Positions 56,993-64,000 of a stretch of 64,000 nucleotides of DNA are shown here, one piece after another. Below the pieces are notes generated by a model that had not been told where the DNA came from, did no database searches, and saw nothing but the letters and a program-made list of their open reading frames with translations. The position numbers were made by a program, and so were the translations under genes. Source of the stretch: CAIWHR01 sp963734055 (GTDB lineage Bacteria > Pseudomonadota > Gammaproteobacteria > Burkholderiales > Casimicrobiaceae); the NCBI GenBank assembly GCA_963734055.1, contig CAVTFQ010000007.1, positions 310,001 to 374,000 of the forward strand. Reading direction: 5' to 3'. Within the stretch, counting starts at the first letter, position 1. The number at the start of each line of letters is the position of its first letter.

Positions 56993-57907
56993 ATGACCGC
57001 TGCGCTGCCCGCTTCCGTCGACGCCGTTCTCGCACTGCTCGACCGCCACGACTACGTCGCCGACCGGCGCCTCGCGACCAGCGTGTTCCTCGCGCTCAGG
57101 ATGGGGCGGCCGCTGTTCCTCGAAGGCGAGGCCGGCGTCGGCAAGACCGAGATCGCGAAGGTGCTCGCCGCGGGGCTCGGGCGCAAGCTCGTCCGGCTGC
57201 AGTGCTACGAGGGCCTCGACATCGCGTCGGCGGTCTACGAGTGGAACTACCCGCGGCAGATGATCGAGATCCGGCTCGCCGAATCGGCGGGCAAGGTCGA
57301 CCGCACGGCGCTGACGCACGACATCTTCGCGCGGCAATTCCTCCTCAAGCGTCCGCTCCTCGAGGCGCTCGCGCCCGAGGACGGCGTCGCGCCGGTGCTG
57401 CTGATCGACGAGCTCGACCGCACCGACGAGCCGTTCGAGGCGTATCTCCTCGAGGTGCTGGCCGAGTATCAGGTGACGATACCCGAGCTCGGGCCCGTGC
57501 GCGCGGCCACGCCGCCGGTCGTGGTCGTCACGTCGAACCGGACGCGCGAGATCCACGACGCGATCAAGCGCCGCTGTCTCTATCACTGGGTCGGCTATCC
57601 GGACGCGTCGACCGAGCTCACGATCGTCCGCCGCAAGTGCCCGCGGGCCGCCGAGTCGCTCGCACGCTCGATCGTCGCCTTCACCCAGCGGCTGCGGACG
57701 ATGGATCTGTTCAAGGCGCCCGGCATCGCCGAGACGCTCGACTGGGCGGAGGCGCTGGTCGCGCTCGACCGCGTCGCGCTCGATCCGCAGACCGTCGCCG
57801 ACACTGCCGGCGTGCTGCTCAAGTACCAGGATGACGTCGGCGCGCTCACCCCTGCCGTCGCTGCACGGCTCGTGGAAGAGGCTCGGGTCGAAGGGGTCCG
57901 GCTGTGA
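56993..57907 (+). CDS. MoxR-type AAA+ ATPase (CoxD-like)
   Basis: 304 residues. Walker A GEAGVGKTEIAK near residue 44, Walker B PVLLIDELDRTDEPFEA near residue 138, and sensor 1 VVTSNRTREIHDAIKRR. In cox clusters CoxD matures the molybdenum–copper site with the von Willebrand protein CoxE. There is no ribosome-binding site before the ATG; the preceding bases are the T-run of a terminator. The stop overlaps the next gene by 4 bases. Confidence 0.92.
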   Translation: MTAALPASVDAVLALLDRHDYVADRRLATSVFLALRMGRPLFLEGEAGVGKTEIAKVLAAGLGRKLVRLQCYEGLDIASAVYEWNYPRQMIEIRLAESAGKVDRTALTHDIFARQFLLKRPLLEALAPEDGVAPVLLIDELDRTDEPFEAYLLEVLAEYQVTIPELGPVRAATPPVVVVTSNRTREIHDAIKRRCLYHWVGYPDASTELTIVRRKCPRAAESLARSIVAFTQRLRTMDLFKAPGIAETLDWAEALVALDRVALDPQTVADTAGVLLKYQDDVGALTPAVAARLVEEARVEGVRL

Positions 57908-59178
57908 CGCCCGCCCCGGGTAGCGAAGCCGCGCGGCTCGAGGGCGGCGTCGCGCTCCCGCCGCGCGGGCGCCTCGCCGACAACGTCGTCCACTTCGTGC
58001 GGGTGCTGCGTGCGGCGGGCCTGCCCGTGGGGCCGGCGAGGAGCCTCGCGGCGCTCGAAGCCGTCGAGGCGGTGGGCGTCGCGAATCGCGAGGACTTCCG
58101 CGCGGCGCTCGCCGCCGTGCTCGTCTCGCGCCGCGAGCAGCTCCCGGTCTTCGAGCAGGCCTTCGATCTCTTCTGGCGCAATCCGAAGCTGCTCGAGAAG
58201 CTGATCGCCTCGCTCCTGCCCACCGTGTTCGGCCGCGGCGGCGAGACGCCGCCGCCGGAGCTGCCCGCGCGGATCGCGCAGGCGATGCTCCCGCCGGAAG
58301 GCAACCTGCCGCGTGCCGACGACGACGAGATCGTGCTCGACGCTGCGTTCACGATGTCGCCGCGCGAGGTCCTGCAGCGCAAGGACTTCGAGACGATGAC
58401 GACGGAGGAGCTCGCGGCCGTGCACGTTCTCCTGCGCAACCTGCGGTTGCCGCTGCCGGAGCTGCCGACTCGGCGCACGACGCCCGCTTCCCGCGGGCAC
58501 CGGGTGGACCTGCGCGCGACGCTGCGCCGCGCGACGGGTGCGGCGGGCCGCCTCGCGCCGCTCGCGTGGCGGCAGCGCGTGCGGCGCACGCCGCCGCTCG
58601 TCGTGCTCTGCGACATCTCGGGCTCGATGGACCGCTACGCGCGGATGCTGCTCCATTTCCTGCACGCGATCACCAACGACCGCGACCGCGTGCACGTGCT
58701 GCTGTTCGGCACGCGCCTCACCAACATCACGCGGCATCTCAAGCACCGCGATGTCGACGTGGCGCTCGCGCGCGTGACCACGGCGGTCGAGGATTGGGCG
58801 GGCGGCACGCGGATCGGCAGCTGCCTGGCGGAATTCAACCGGCGCTGGTCGCGGCGGCTCCTCGGCCAGAATGCCGTCGTGCTCCTGATCAGCGACGGCC
58901 TCGACGCGGAGGGCGGCGAGGGACTCGCGGCGCAGGCCGAGCGCCTGGCGAAGTCCTGCCGGCGCCTCGTGTGGCTGAACCCGCTGCTCCGCTACGAGGG
59001 CTTCGAGGCGCGCCCCGCCGGAATCAAGGCGATGCTGCCGTTCGTCGACGACTTCCTCCCGGTGCACAATCTCGAGAGCCTGACGGGACTCGCCGCGGCG
59101 CTCGATCGTGCGCCGCCCCGCGGCCGGCGCATCGGACGCGGGTCGCGCGTATCGGACGGAGATCAGCGATGGAGATGA
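57904..59178 (+). CDS. Von Willebrand factor A domain protein, CoxE-like
   Basis: 424 residues. The C-terminal VWA domain has the MIDAS motif DISGSMDRYARML near residue 238, then AGGTRIGSCLAEF and LLISDGLDAEGGEGL. The N-terminal half is a helical region typical of CoxE. It acts with the MoxR ATPase in maturation of the molybdenum enzyme. The GTG at 57904 overlaps the MoxR stop (GTGA). Confidence 0.92.
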   Translation: MTPAPGSEAARLEGGVALPPRGRLADNVVHFVRVLRAAGLPVGPARSLAALEAVEAVGVANREDFRAALAAVLVSRREQLPVFEQAFDLFWRNPKLLEKLIASLLPTVFGRGGETPPPELPARIAQAMLPPEGNLPRADDDEIVLDAAFTMSPREVLQRKDFETMTTEELAAVHVLLRNLRLPLPELPTRRTTPASRGHRVDLRATLRRATGAAGRLAPLAWRQRVRRTPPLVVLCDISGSMDRYARMLLHFLHAITNDRDRVHVLLFGTRLTNITRHLKHRDVDVALARVTTAVEDWAGGTRIGSCLAEFNRRWSRRLLGQNAVVLLISDGLDAEGGEGLAAQAERLAKSCRRLVWLNPLLRYEGFEARPAGIKAMLPFVDDFLPVHNLESLTGLAAALDRAPPRGRRIGRGSRVSDGDQRWR

Positions 59179-59729
59179 CGAGCACGCGGATCGTTCCGGC
59201 CCCCGTCGACACGGTGTGGACGGCGCTCAACGATCCGGTGATGCTCACCGGGTGCATCCCCGGCTGTGAAGCGATCCTCCCCGACGGCGAGAACGCGTAC
59301 CGGATCTCGATGGCTGCGCACGTCGGCCCGGTCGCCGCGAAGTTCTCGGGCCGGCTGGAGCTCTCGGATCTCGATCCGCCGCGCAGCTATACGCTCTCGT
59401 TCGACGGGCAGGGCGGGGCCGCCGGGTTCGCCAGGGGGCAGGCCAAGGTTGCGCTCGCGCCGGCCGAGAACGGCGTCGCCACGGCGCTGTCGTACACGGT
59501 GTCGGCTCAGGTAGGGGGGAAGATCGCGCAGATCGGGTCGCGGCTCGTGGACGGTGCGGCGCAGAAGCTCGCCGACGACTTCTTCGGACGATTCTCCGAT
59601 GCCGTCGCGGCCAAGGTCGGCGCCGCGCCGGCGCCGCCGCCGCAACCCCGACGCCGGTGGGTCCGGCTCGTCGCGCTCGCGCTGATCGCCGGCCTCATCG
59701 CCTATCTGATGCTGCGGATGCGCAAATAG
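59169..59729 (+). CDS. CoxG-like SRPBCC protein with C-terminal membrane anchor
   Basis: 186 residues. Carbon monoxide dehydrogenase subunit G (CoxG) family, START/SRPBCC fold: VPAPVDTVWTALNDPVMLTGC, then IPGCEAI and VAAKFSGRLEL. A proline-rich linker leads to one C-terminal membrane helix (LVALALIAGLIAYLMLRMRK), which in this family anchors the enzyme or its assembly partner to the membrane. The ATG at 59169 follows GGAG; an ATG at 59175 overlapping the stop of the previous gene is an alternative. Confidence 0.9.
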   Translation: MEMTSTRIVPAPVDTVWTALNDPVMLTGCIPGCEAILPDGENAYRISMAAHVGPVAAKFSGRLELSDLDPPRSYTLSFDGQGGAAGFARGQAKVALAPAENGVATALSYTVSAQVGGKIAQIGSRLVDGAAQKLADDFFGRFSDAVAAKVGAAPAPPPQPRRRWVRLVALALIAGLIAYLMLRMRK

Positions 59730-59746
59730 CCGCAAGGAGCGGGATC

Positions 59747-60766
59747 ATGGACAGCGTCGACCTCGAAGTGCTGAAGCGCTGCGACGAGTGGCTGGATGCC
59801 GGCCGGCGGGTGCTGCTCGCCACCGTCGTGAAGACCTGGGGCAGCTCGCCCCGGCCGCCCGGCGCGATGCTGGCGGTGCGCGACGACGGTCTGGTCGAGG
59901 GCTCGGTCTCGGGCGGCTGCATCGAGGACGACATCGTCGGCAAGACGCGCGCGGACGGCATGAAGGCGACGCGCTGCGAATCCGTGACCTACGGCGTCAC
60001 TGCCGACGAGGCGCGCCGGTTCGGGCTCCCGTGCGGAGGAACGATCCAGCTCGTGCTGGAGCCGCTCTCCAGGGACTCCGGCATCCGCGCCCTGCTGGAC
60101 GCGATCGAGGACGGGCGGCTCGTCTCGCGCCGCCTCGAGCTCCGGAGCGGCCGGGCGACGCTCGGACCGGCCCGCGCCAGCGACGGGCTCGCGTTCGACG
60201 GCAGCGCCCTGACGACGATCCACGGCCCGCGCTATCGGATGCTCGTCATCGGCGCGTCGCAGCTTTCGAAGTACCTCGCGACGATGGCGCAAGGCCTGGA
60301 CTACCAGGTGACGGTCTGCGACCCCCGCGCGGAGTACGAGGGAACGTGGGACGTCGCCGGCGTTCCGCTCGTCACCACGATGCCCGACGACACCGTGCGG
60401 GCGATGAACCTCGACGAGCGCTGCGCCGTCGTTGCGCTCACGCACGATCCGAAGCTCGACGACATGGCGCTGATGGAAGCGCTCAAGTCGAAGGCATTCT
60501 ACGTCGGCGCGCTCGGCTCCCGCGCGAACAACGCGAAGCGGCGCGAGCGCCTGCTCGATCTCGAGCTCACGGAAGCCGAGATCGCGCGGCTGCACGGGCC
60601 GGTCGGTCTCTACATCGGCAGCCGGACGCCGCCCGAGATCGCGGTGTCGATCCTGGCCGAGATCACCGCGGTCAAGAACGGCGTGGCGCTGCCCGACATC
60701 GCCACCGTCGCCGTCGCGAAGGAGAAGCTCGCGCCGTCGGTCGCCTGCGAGACGGCGCAGCCCTGA
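59747..60766 (+). CDS. XdhC/CoxI-family molybdenum cofactor maturation protein
   Basis: 339 residues. The N-terminal XdhC_CoxI domain has VVKTWGSSPRPPGAMLAV, then SVSGGCIEDDIV, and CGGTIQLVLEPL. The C-terminal Rossmann-like XdhC_C domain has LVIGASQLSKYLATMAQG and KAFYVGALGSRANNAKRRERL. It delivers and sulfurates the molybdenum cofactor for the CoxL-type subunit. It starts 17 bases after coxG behind a CAAGGAG site and is the last gene of the cluster. Confidence 0.93.
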   Translation: MDSVDLEVLKRCDEWLDAGRRVLLATVVKTWGSSPRPPGAMLAVRDDGLVEGSVSGGCIEDDIVGKTRADGMKATRCESVTYGVTADEARRFGLPCGGTIQLVLEPLSRDSGIRALLDAIEDGRLVSRRLELRSGRATLGPARASDGLAFDGSALTTIHGPRYRMLVIGASQLSKYLATMAQGLDYQVTVCDPRAEYEGTWDVAGVPLVTTMPDDTVRAMNLDERCAVVALTHDPKLDDMALMEALKSKAFYVGALGSRANNAKRRERLLDLELTEAEIARLHGPVGLYIGSRTPPEIAVSILAEITAVKNGVALPDIATVAVAKEKLAPSVACETAQP

Positions 60767-60768
60767 CC

Positions 60769-63570
60769 CTATGCCGAGGGGGGACGCTGGAGGTGCTTCC
60801 GCAGCACCGCCAGCAGTTCCGACGGCTCGATGGGCTTGCGCACGAGGGCGGTCACGCCGGCGCTCTCGACGTCCGCGGACGCGATGCCGTCACGGAAGCC
60901 CGTATAGACCACGACGGGCAATCCCGGTCGCGCCTTGCGCACTTCGCGAGCGAGCTCGAGGCCCGTCATCCCGGGCATCGTCTGGTCGGTGATCACGAGG
61001 TCGAACGCGTCGCCGGTCGCGACTGTGTCGAGCGCGTCGCGCGCGCTCGCGAAGGTCGTCACCGCGAGGCCCCAGTGTCCGAGCAGGTCGTCCATGAAGC
61101 GGGCGACCGACACCTCGTCGTCGACGACGGCGACCCGGCCCCCGAGCACGACGCGCGGGAACGCCGTCGCCGTCGGGGGCGCCTGCGCGTTGCGGGTGTC
61201 GATCGGCAGCGCCGGCAGCAGGACGCGAAACGTCGCACCGCCGCCGGGAGCGCTCTCGACGACCACGTGGCCACGGTGCTCGTGGACGATGCCGTGCACC
61301 GTGGACAGCCCCATCCCGCTGCCCTTGCCGACCTCCTTGGTCGAAAAGAAGGGCTCGAACATGCGCTCCTGGACATGCGGCAGGATGCCGCCGCCGGTGT
61401 CCGCGACGGCGAGCTCGACCATGTCGCCCTCCACGATCCCGCGGCAGCTCGCGCAGGCGGTTTTCGCTCCGGTCCAGCGGCGGACCGTGATCCCTATCTC
61501 CCCGTTCGAATGGATCGCGTCGCGCGCGTTGATCGCGAGGTTCATGAGGATCTGCTCGAGCTGGATCGGATCGAGCATGGCGGGCGGCACGCGGTCGTCG
61601 AGCTCGGTCCGGAGGCTGACCGTTGTCGGAAATGACGAGCGAAGAAGCTTGACCGACTCGCGGACGAGCGGCGCCAGCGCGATGGCTCGCGCCTCGCCGC
61701 GTCGTCCCCGGCTGAACGTCAGCATCTGCTGGATCAGGTCGCGCGCGCGTCCGCAGGAAAGGCTCGCCTGTTCCAGGTAGCCGGCGAGCTTCGCGTCGCT
61801 TCCCGCGGACCGCTCGGCGGCGAGCGTCACATAGCCGACGATGCTCGTGAGGAGATTGTTGAAGTCGTGGGCGATGCCGCCCGTCAGGTGGCCGATGGCC
61901 TCCATCTTCTGCGCCTGCCGGAGTTGCGCCTCGAGCTGCGCGCGGTCTTGCTCGACGCGGCGGCGTTCCGTCAGGTCGCGGATCATCGCGAGCACGTGCG
62001 GCTCGCCGCGATGCTGGATCGGGATCGTCCGCACTTCGATCGGAAACCGCTCGCCGTTCCGCCCGAACGTCTCGATCTCCTCGTGGCAGCGCTCGCCCGC
62101 GAGCGTGCGGGCGACGATTTCGTCCTGCCGCTTGCGGTAGTCCGCCGGCACGTCGCGGGCACGCGCGCCGCTCACCACTTCCTCCCGGCTGTAGCCGTAC
62201 ATCCGCTCGTAGGCAGGGTTGACGTCGATGCGCCGGGAATGGGAGTCCCAGAGGACGAGCGCATCGGCCGAGGCGTTGAAGATCGCGCGATACTGTTCTT
62301 CGCTCGCCCGGAGGGCATCCTCGGCGGCGCGGCTCGCGGTGATGTCGCGGACGAACGCGAGGATGCGCTGCTCGCCGGCGATCTCTGCGCGCTTGAGCCG
62401 AACCTCGTGCCACATGAGGTGGCCATCCCGATGGCGGGCGCGCCATTCGAAGCGCACGGGCGGCCCCGACTTCGCTTTCTCGATCCATTGCGCCGCCTCC
62501 TGCTCGGTAAACGGCGGCTCGTTCGAGCTGATCTCGCCGATTCGCAATGCGCGGAGCGTGTCGGCGGGATGGCCGTACACCTCCTCGGCCTTCGGGTTCA
62601 CGTCCAGGATCGCGCCCGTATCCCAGTCGTGCACGAAGATCGGGTCCTCGCTGGCCTCGAAGATCGCCCGGTAGCTCGCCTCCGAGATCCGCAAGGCTCG
62701 TTCGGCGCGGGTGCGCTCGATCTCCGCCACCGCGCGCATCGCAAAGATCTTGAGCATCGCCTCCGCCAGCGCGGCGTCGCGCATCGGCTCGCGGTCCATC
62801 GCGGCGATCAGCCCGAGCGGTCGCCCGGACGAGTCGTTGAGCGGCAGCGCCGCGTAGCTGTCCATTCCCTTCGCGCGGAACAGCGTGCCCGGAGGAAATT
62901 CCGGATTCACGCCCGCGCCCACGAAGCGAAACGCGCGACCGGCGACGGCGCGGCAGGGCGAGCCATCAAGCGCGTATTGGAAATTGGCGAGGGGCGTGCC
63001 GTCGAGGCACGCGGCGAGCGTGCGCATCCTCGTCCGGTCGCCGTCGGCGAACACGGCGATCATCGCGACGTCGACGTCGAGCACCTCGGCCAGATAGCGG
63101 GCGAGCTCGCCGAATACGCCCTCGCCCTCGGCACCCGATACCGCAAGCGCCGCCGCCCGCAGCGCGTCCTCGCTGCGCTTGCGGTCGGTGATGTCGGTGG
63201 CGACGCCGCCCACACCGTATGCGCGACCTGCACCGTCGACGAGCGGGAACTTGTGCGCAAGGTAGATCCGCCTGCCGTGCGCCGTCTCCACGACCTCCTC
63301 GAAGTCGATGGCGCGTTGCTCGTCGAGGACGCGCTGGTCGTTGGCACGGAGCTCCGTCGCTGCCGACGGGAAGACCTCGCCGTCGAGGCGGCCGACGATC
63401 GCGTCGATCGGTACGCCCTTCATCCGTTCGAACTCGCGATTGACGAAGAGGAACCGGCCTTCGAGATCCTTGACGAAGATCGCCGCCGACGTGTGGTCGA
63501 CGATCTGCCGGAGCTGTGCCTGGACGCCGGATGCGGTCGGGTCAGCCGCCAGCGTGGAGGTGTCGGTCAT
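60769..63570 (-). CDS. Hybrid sensor histidine kinase with PAS, GAF and receiver domains
   Basis: 933 residues, no membrane segment seen, so probably cytoplasmic. Order: PAS (about 15-130), GAF (about 145-290), PAS (about 300-420), PAS (about 425-545), HisKA with the phospho-acceptor in GGIAHDFNNLLTSIVGY, HATPase with NLAINARDAI and GKGSGMGLSTVHGIV, and a C-terminal receiver with VVDDE and the acceptor aspartate in LVITDQTMPGMTG. The ATG at 63570 has a GGGAGG ribosome-binding site. It is convergent with the cox cluster, 2 bases from the xdhC-like stop. A GAF/PAS set suggests sensing of a redox or small-molecule signal, but none can be named. Confidence 0.92.
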   Translation of the reverse strand: MTDTSTLAADPTASGVQAQLRQIVDHTSAAIFVKDLEGRFLFVNREFERMKGVPIDAIVGRLDGEVFPSAATELRANDQRVLDEQRAIDFEEVVETAHGRRIYLAHKFPLVDGAGRAYGVGGVATDITDRKRSEDALRAAALAVSGAEGEGVFGELARYLAEVLDVDVAMIAVFADGDRTRMRTLAACLDGTPLANFQYALDGSPCRAVAGRAFRFVGAGVNPEFPPGTLFRAKGMDSYAALPLNDSSGRPLGLIAAMDREPMRDAALAEAMLKIFAMRAVAEIERTRAERALRISEASYRAIFEASEDPIFVHDWDTGAILDVNPKAEEVYGHPADTLRALRIGEISSNEPPFTEQEAAQWIEKAKSGPPVRFEWRARHRDGHLMWHEVRLKRAEIAGEQRILAFVRDITASRAAEDALRASEEQYRAIFNASADALVLWDSHSRRIDVNPAYERMYGYSREEVVSGARARDVPADYRKRQDEIVARTLAGERCHEEIETFGRNGERFPIEVRTIPIQHRGEPHVLAMIRDLTERRRVEQDRAQLEAQLRQAQKMEAIGHLTGGIAHDFNNLLTSIVGYVTLAAERSAGSDAKLAGYLEQASLSCGRARDLIQQMLTFSRGRRGEARAIALAPLVRESVKLLRSSFPTTVSLRTELDDRVPPAMLDPIQLEQILMNLAINARDAIHSNGEIGITVRRWTGAKTACASCRGIVEGDMVELAVADTGGGILPHVQERMFEPFFSTKEVGKGSGMGLSTVHGIVHEHRGHVVVESAPGGGATFRVLLPALPIDTRNAQAPPTATAFPRVVLGGRVAVVDDEVSVARFMDDLLGHWGLAVTTFASARDALDTVATGDAFDLVITDQTMPGMTGLELAREVRKARPGLPVVVYTGFRDGIASADVESAGVTALVRKPIEPSELLAVLRKHLQRPPSA

Positions 63571-63666
63571 CGGGCCTCCCAACGATGCGTGTCGACCGCG
63601 AGTCTAGCGCCGCGCGGCCATGGCGGCGCGACTGTTACCTGGCGGTTACACTCGAAAACACGTCGG

Positions 63667-64000
63667 TTACGCGCCGTCGCGCGGCGGCACGAACATGTAT
63701 CCGGAGCCGCGGACCGTGCGAATCGCCTGGGGGCGCGCCGGATCGACTTCGACCTTGCGCCGGACCCGGGCGATCCGGATGTCGATCGAGCGGTCGAAAG
63801 GCTCCCACTCGCGGTTGCGGGTCAGCGTCAGCAGCTGATCTCGATTCAGCACCTGGTTCGGCCGCTCGACGAACACCTTGAGCAAGTCGAACTCCATGTT
63901 CGTGAGCGGGACTTCGGATCCGTCGGCGCCGAAGAGCTGGTGGGATGCGAGGTCGAGCGCGCAGACGCCCACGCGCACGCGCGATGCCGACGGCGCGCTC
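63667..64000 (-). CDS. OmpR-family response regulator, C-terminal part only
   Basis: About 111 residues of the C-terminal winged-helix DNA-binding domain are visible: VCALDLASHQLFGADGSEVP, then LTNMEFDLLKVF, then NREWEPFDRSIDIRIARVRRKVE and IRTVRGSGYMFVPP. The receiver domain lies beyond the right edge. It lies upstream of the hybrid kinase on the same strand, 96 bases away, and is its probable partner, although hybrid kinases usually pass phosphate through an Hpt protein. Confidence 0.9.
   Translation of the reverse strand, partial: SAPSASRVRVGVCALDLASHQLFGADGSEVPLTNMEFDLLKVFVERPNQVLNRDQLLTLTRNREWEPFDRSIDIRIARVRRKVEVDPARPQAIRTVRGSGYMFVPPRDGA

Overview
The window is a stretch of a GC-rich Gram-negative chromosome. 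Gene content and order point to a betaproteobacterium: tRNA-Leu–tig–clpP–clpX–lon–HU–tRNA-Val–tRNA-Asp–ppiD, then a DUF4124 gene, guaB and guaA, then the envelope/translation block rpsB–tsf–pyrH–frr–uppS–cdsA–dxr–rseP–bamA–skp–lpxD–fabZ–lpxA–lpxB–rnhB. Genes are dense and often overlap by 4 bases (ATGA or GTGA), and GTG starts are common. I saw no phage genes, transposase or CRISPR array.

Layout. 1-2512 (minus): hopanoid precursor genes hpnC–hpnD–hpnE, with hpnE cut by the window edge. 2573-11279: a promoter, three tRNAs and the protein quality-control genes; lon has a convincing heat-shock (sigma-32) promoter. 11350-15136: a DUF4124 protein and the two GMP-synthesis genes. 15146-20053: a small cytochrome c, a chain of overlapping small genes (DUF2087, GNAT, two-TM protein, tadA, ldcA), then NRDE and ygfZ on the minus strand. 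20295-34939: translation, isoprenoid, lipid A and outer-membrane assembly genes. This block holds two anomalies: an apparent single-base frameshift at the 5' end of uppS, and a 278-bp palindromic-ended insertion between fabZ and lpxA.

35012-41237 (plus) is a compact cluster that I read as a sulfolactate degradation operon: suyA–suyB (sulfo-lyase), a PLP dehydratase-like gene, a VOC protein, slcC, comC and an MFS transporter. The two dehydrogenases would together convert (S)- to (R)-sulfolactate through sulfopyruvate, and SuyAB would release sulfite and pyruvate. The PLP enzyme, VOC protein and MFS transporter are not standard members that I know of and are candidates for new steps.

41194-49653 holds an inositol-monophosphatase gene, a multicopper oxidase–TonB receptor–beta-propeller cluster (minus), and a second TonB receptor that closely resembles PqqU (YncD), the TonB-dependent PQQ importer, followed by cytochrome b561. 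50640-60766 (plus) has a PQQ-dependent alcohol dehydrogenase with a WDLD metal-site motif (lanthanide type), a di-heme cytochrome c4, and a CoxSLM-type molybdenum hydroxylase of form II with its maturation genes (moxR, coxE, coxG, xdhC-like). No PQQ biosynthesis gene lies in the window, so imported PQQ may supply the dehydrogenase. The alcohol dehydrogenase and the molybdenum enzyme could oxidise an alcohol to an acid in sequence. The window ends with a hybrid PAS/GAF histidine kinase and the C-terminal part of an OmpR-type regulator (minus).

No gene-free stretch exceeds 300 bases; the longest (32104-32389) is almost entirely the palindromic element.
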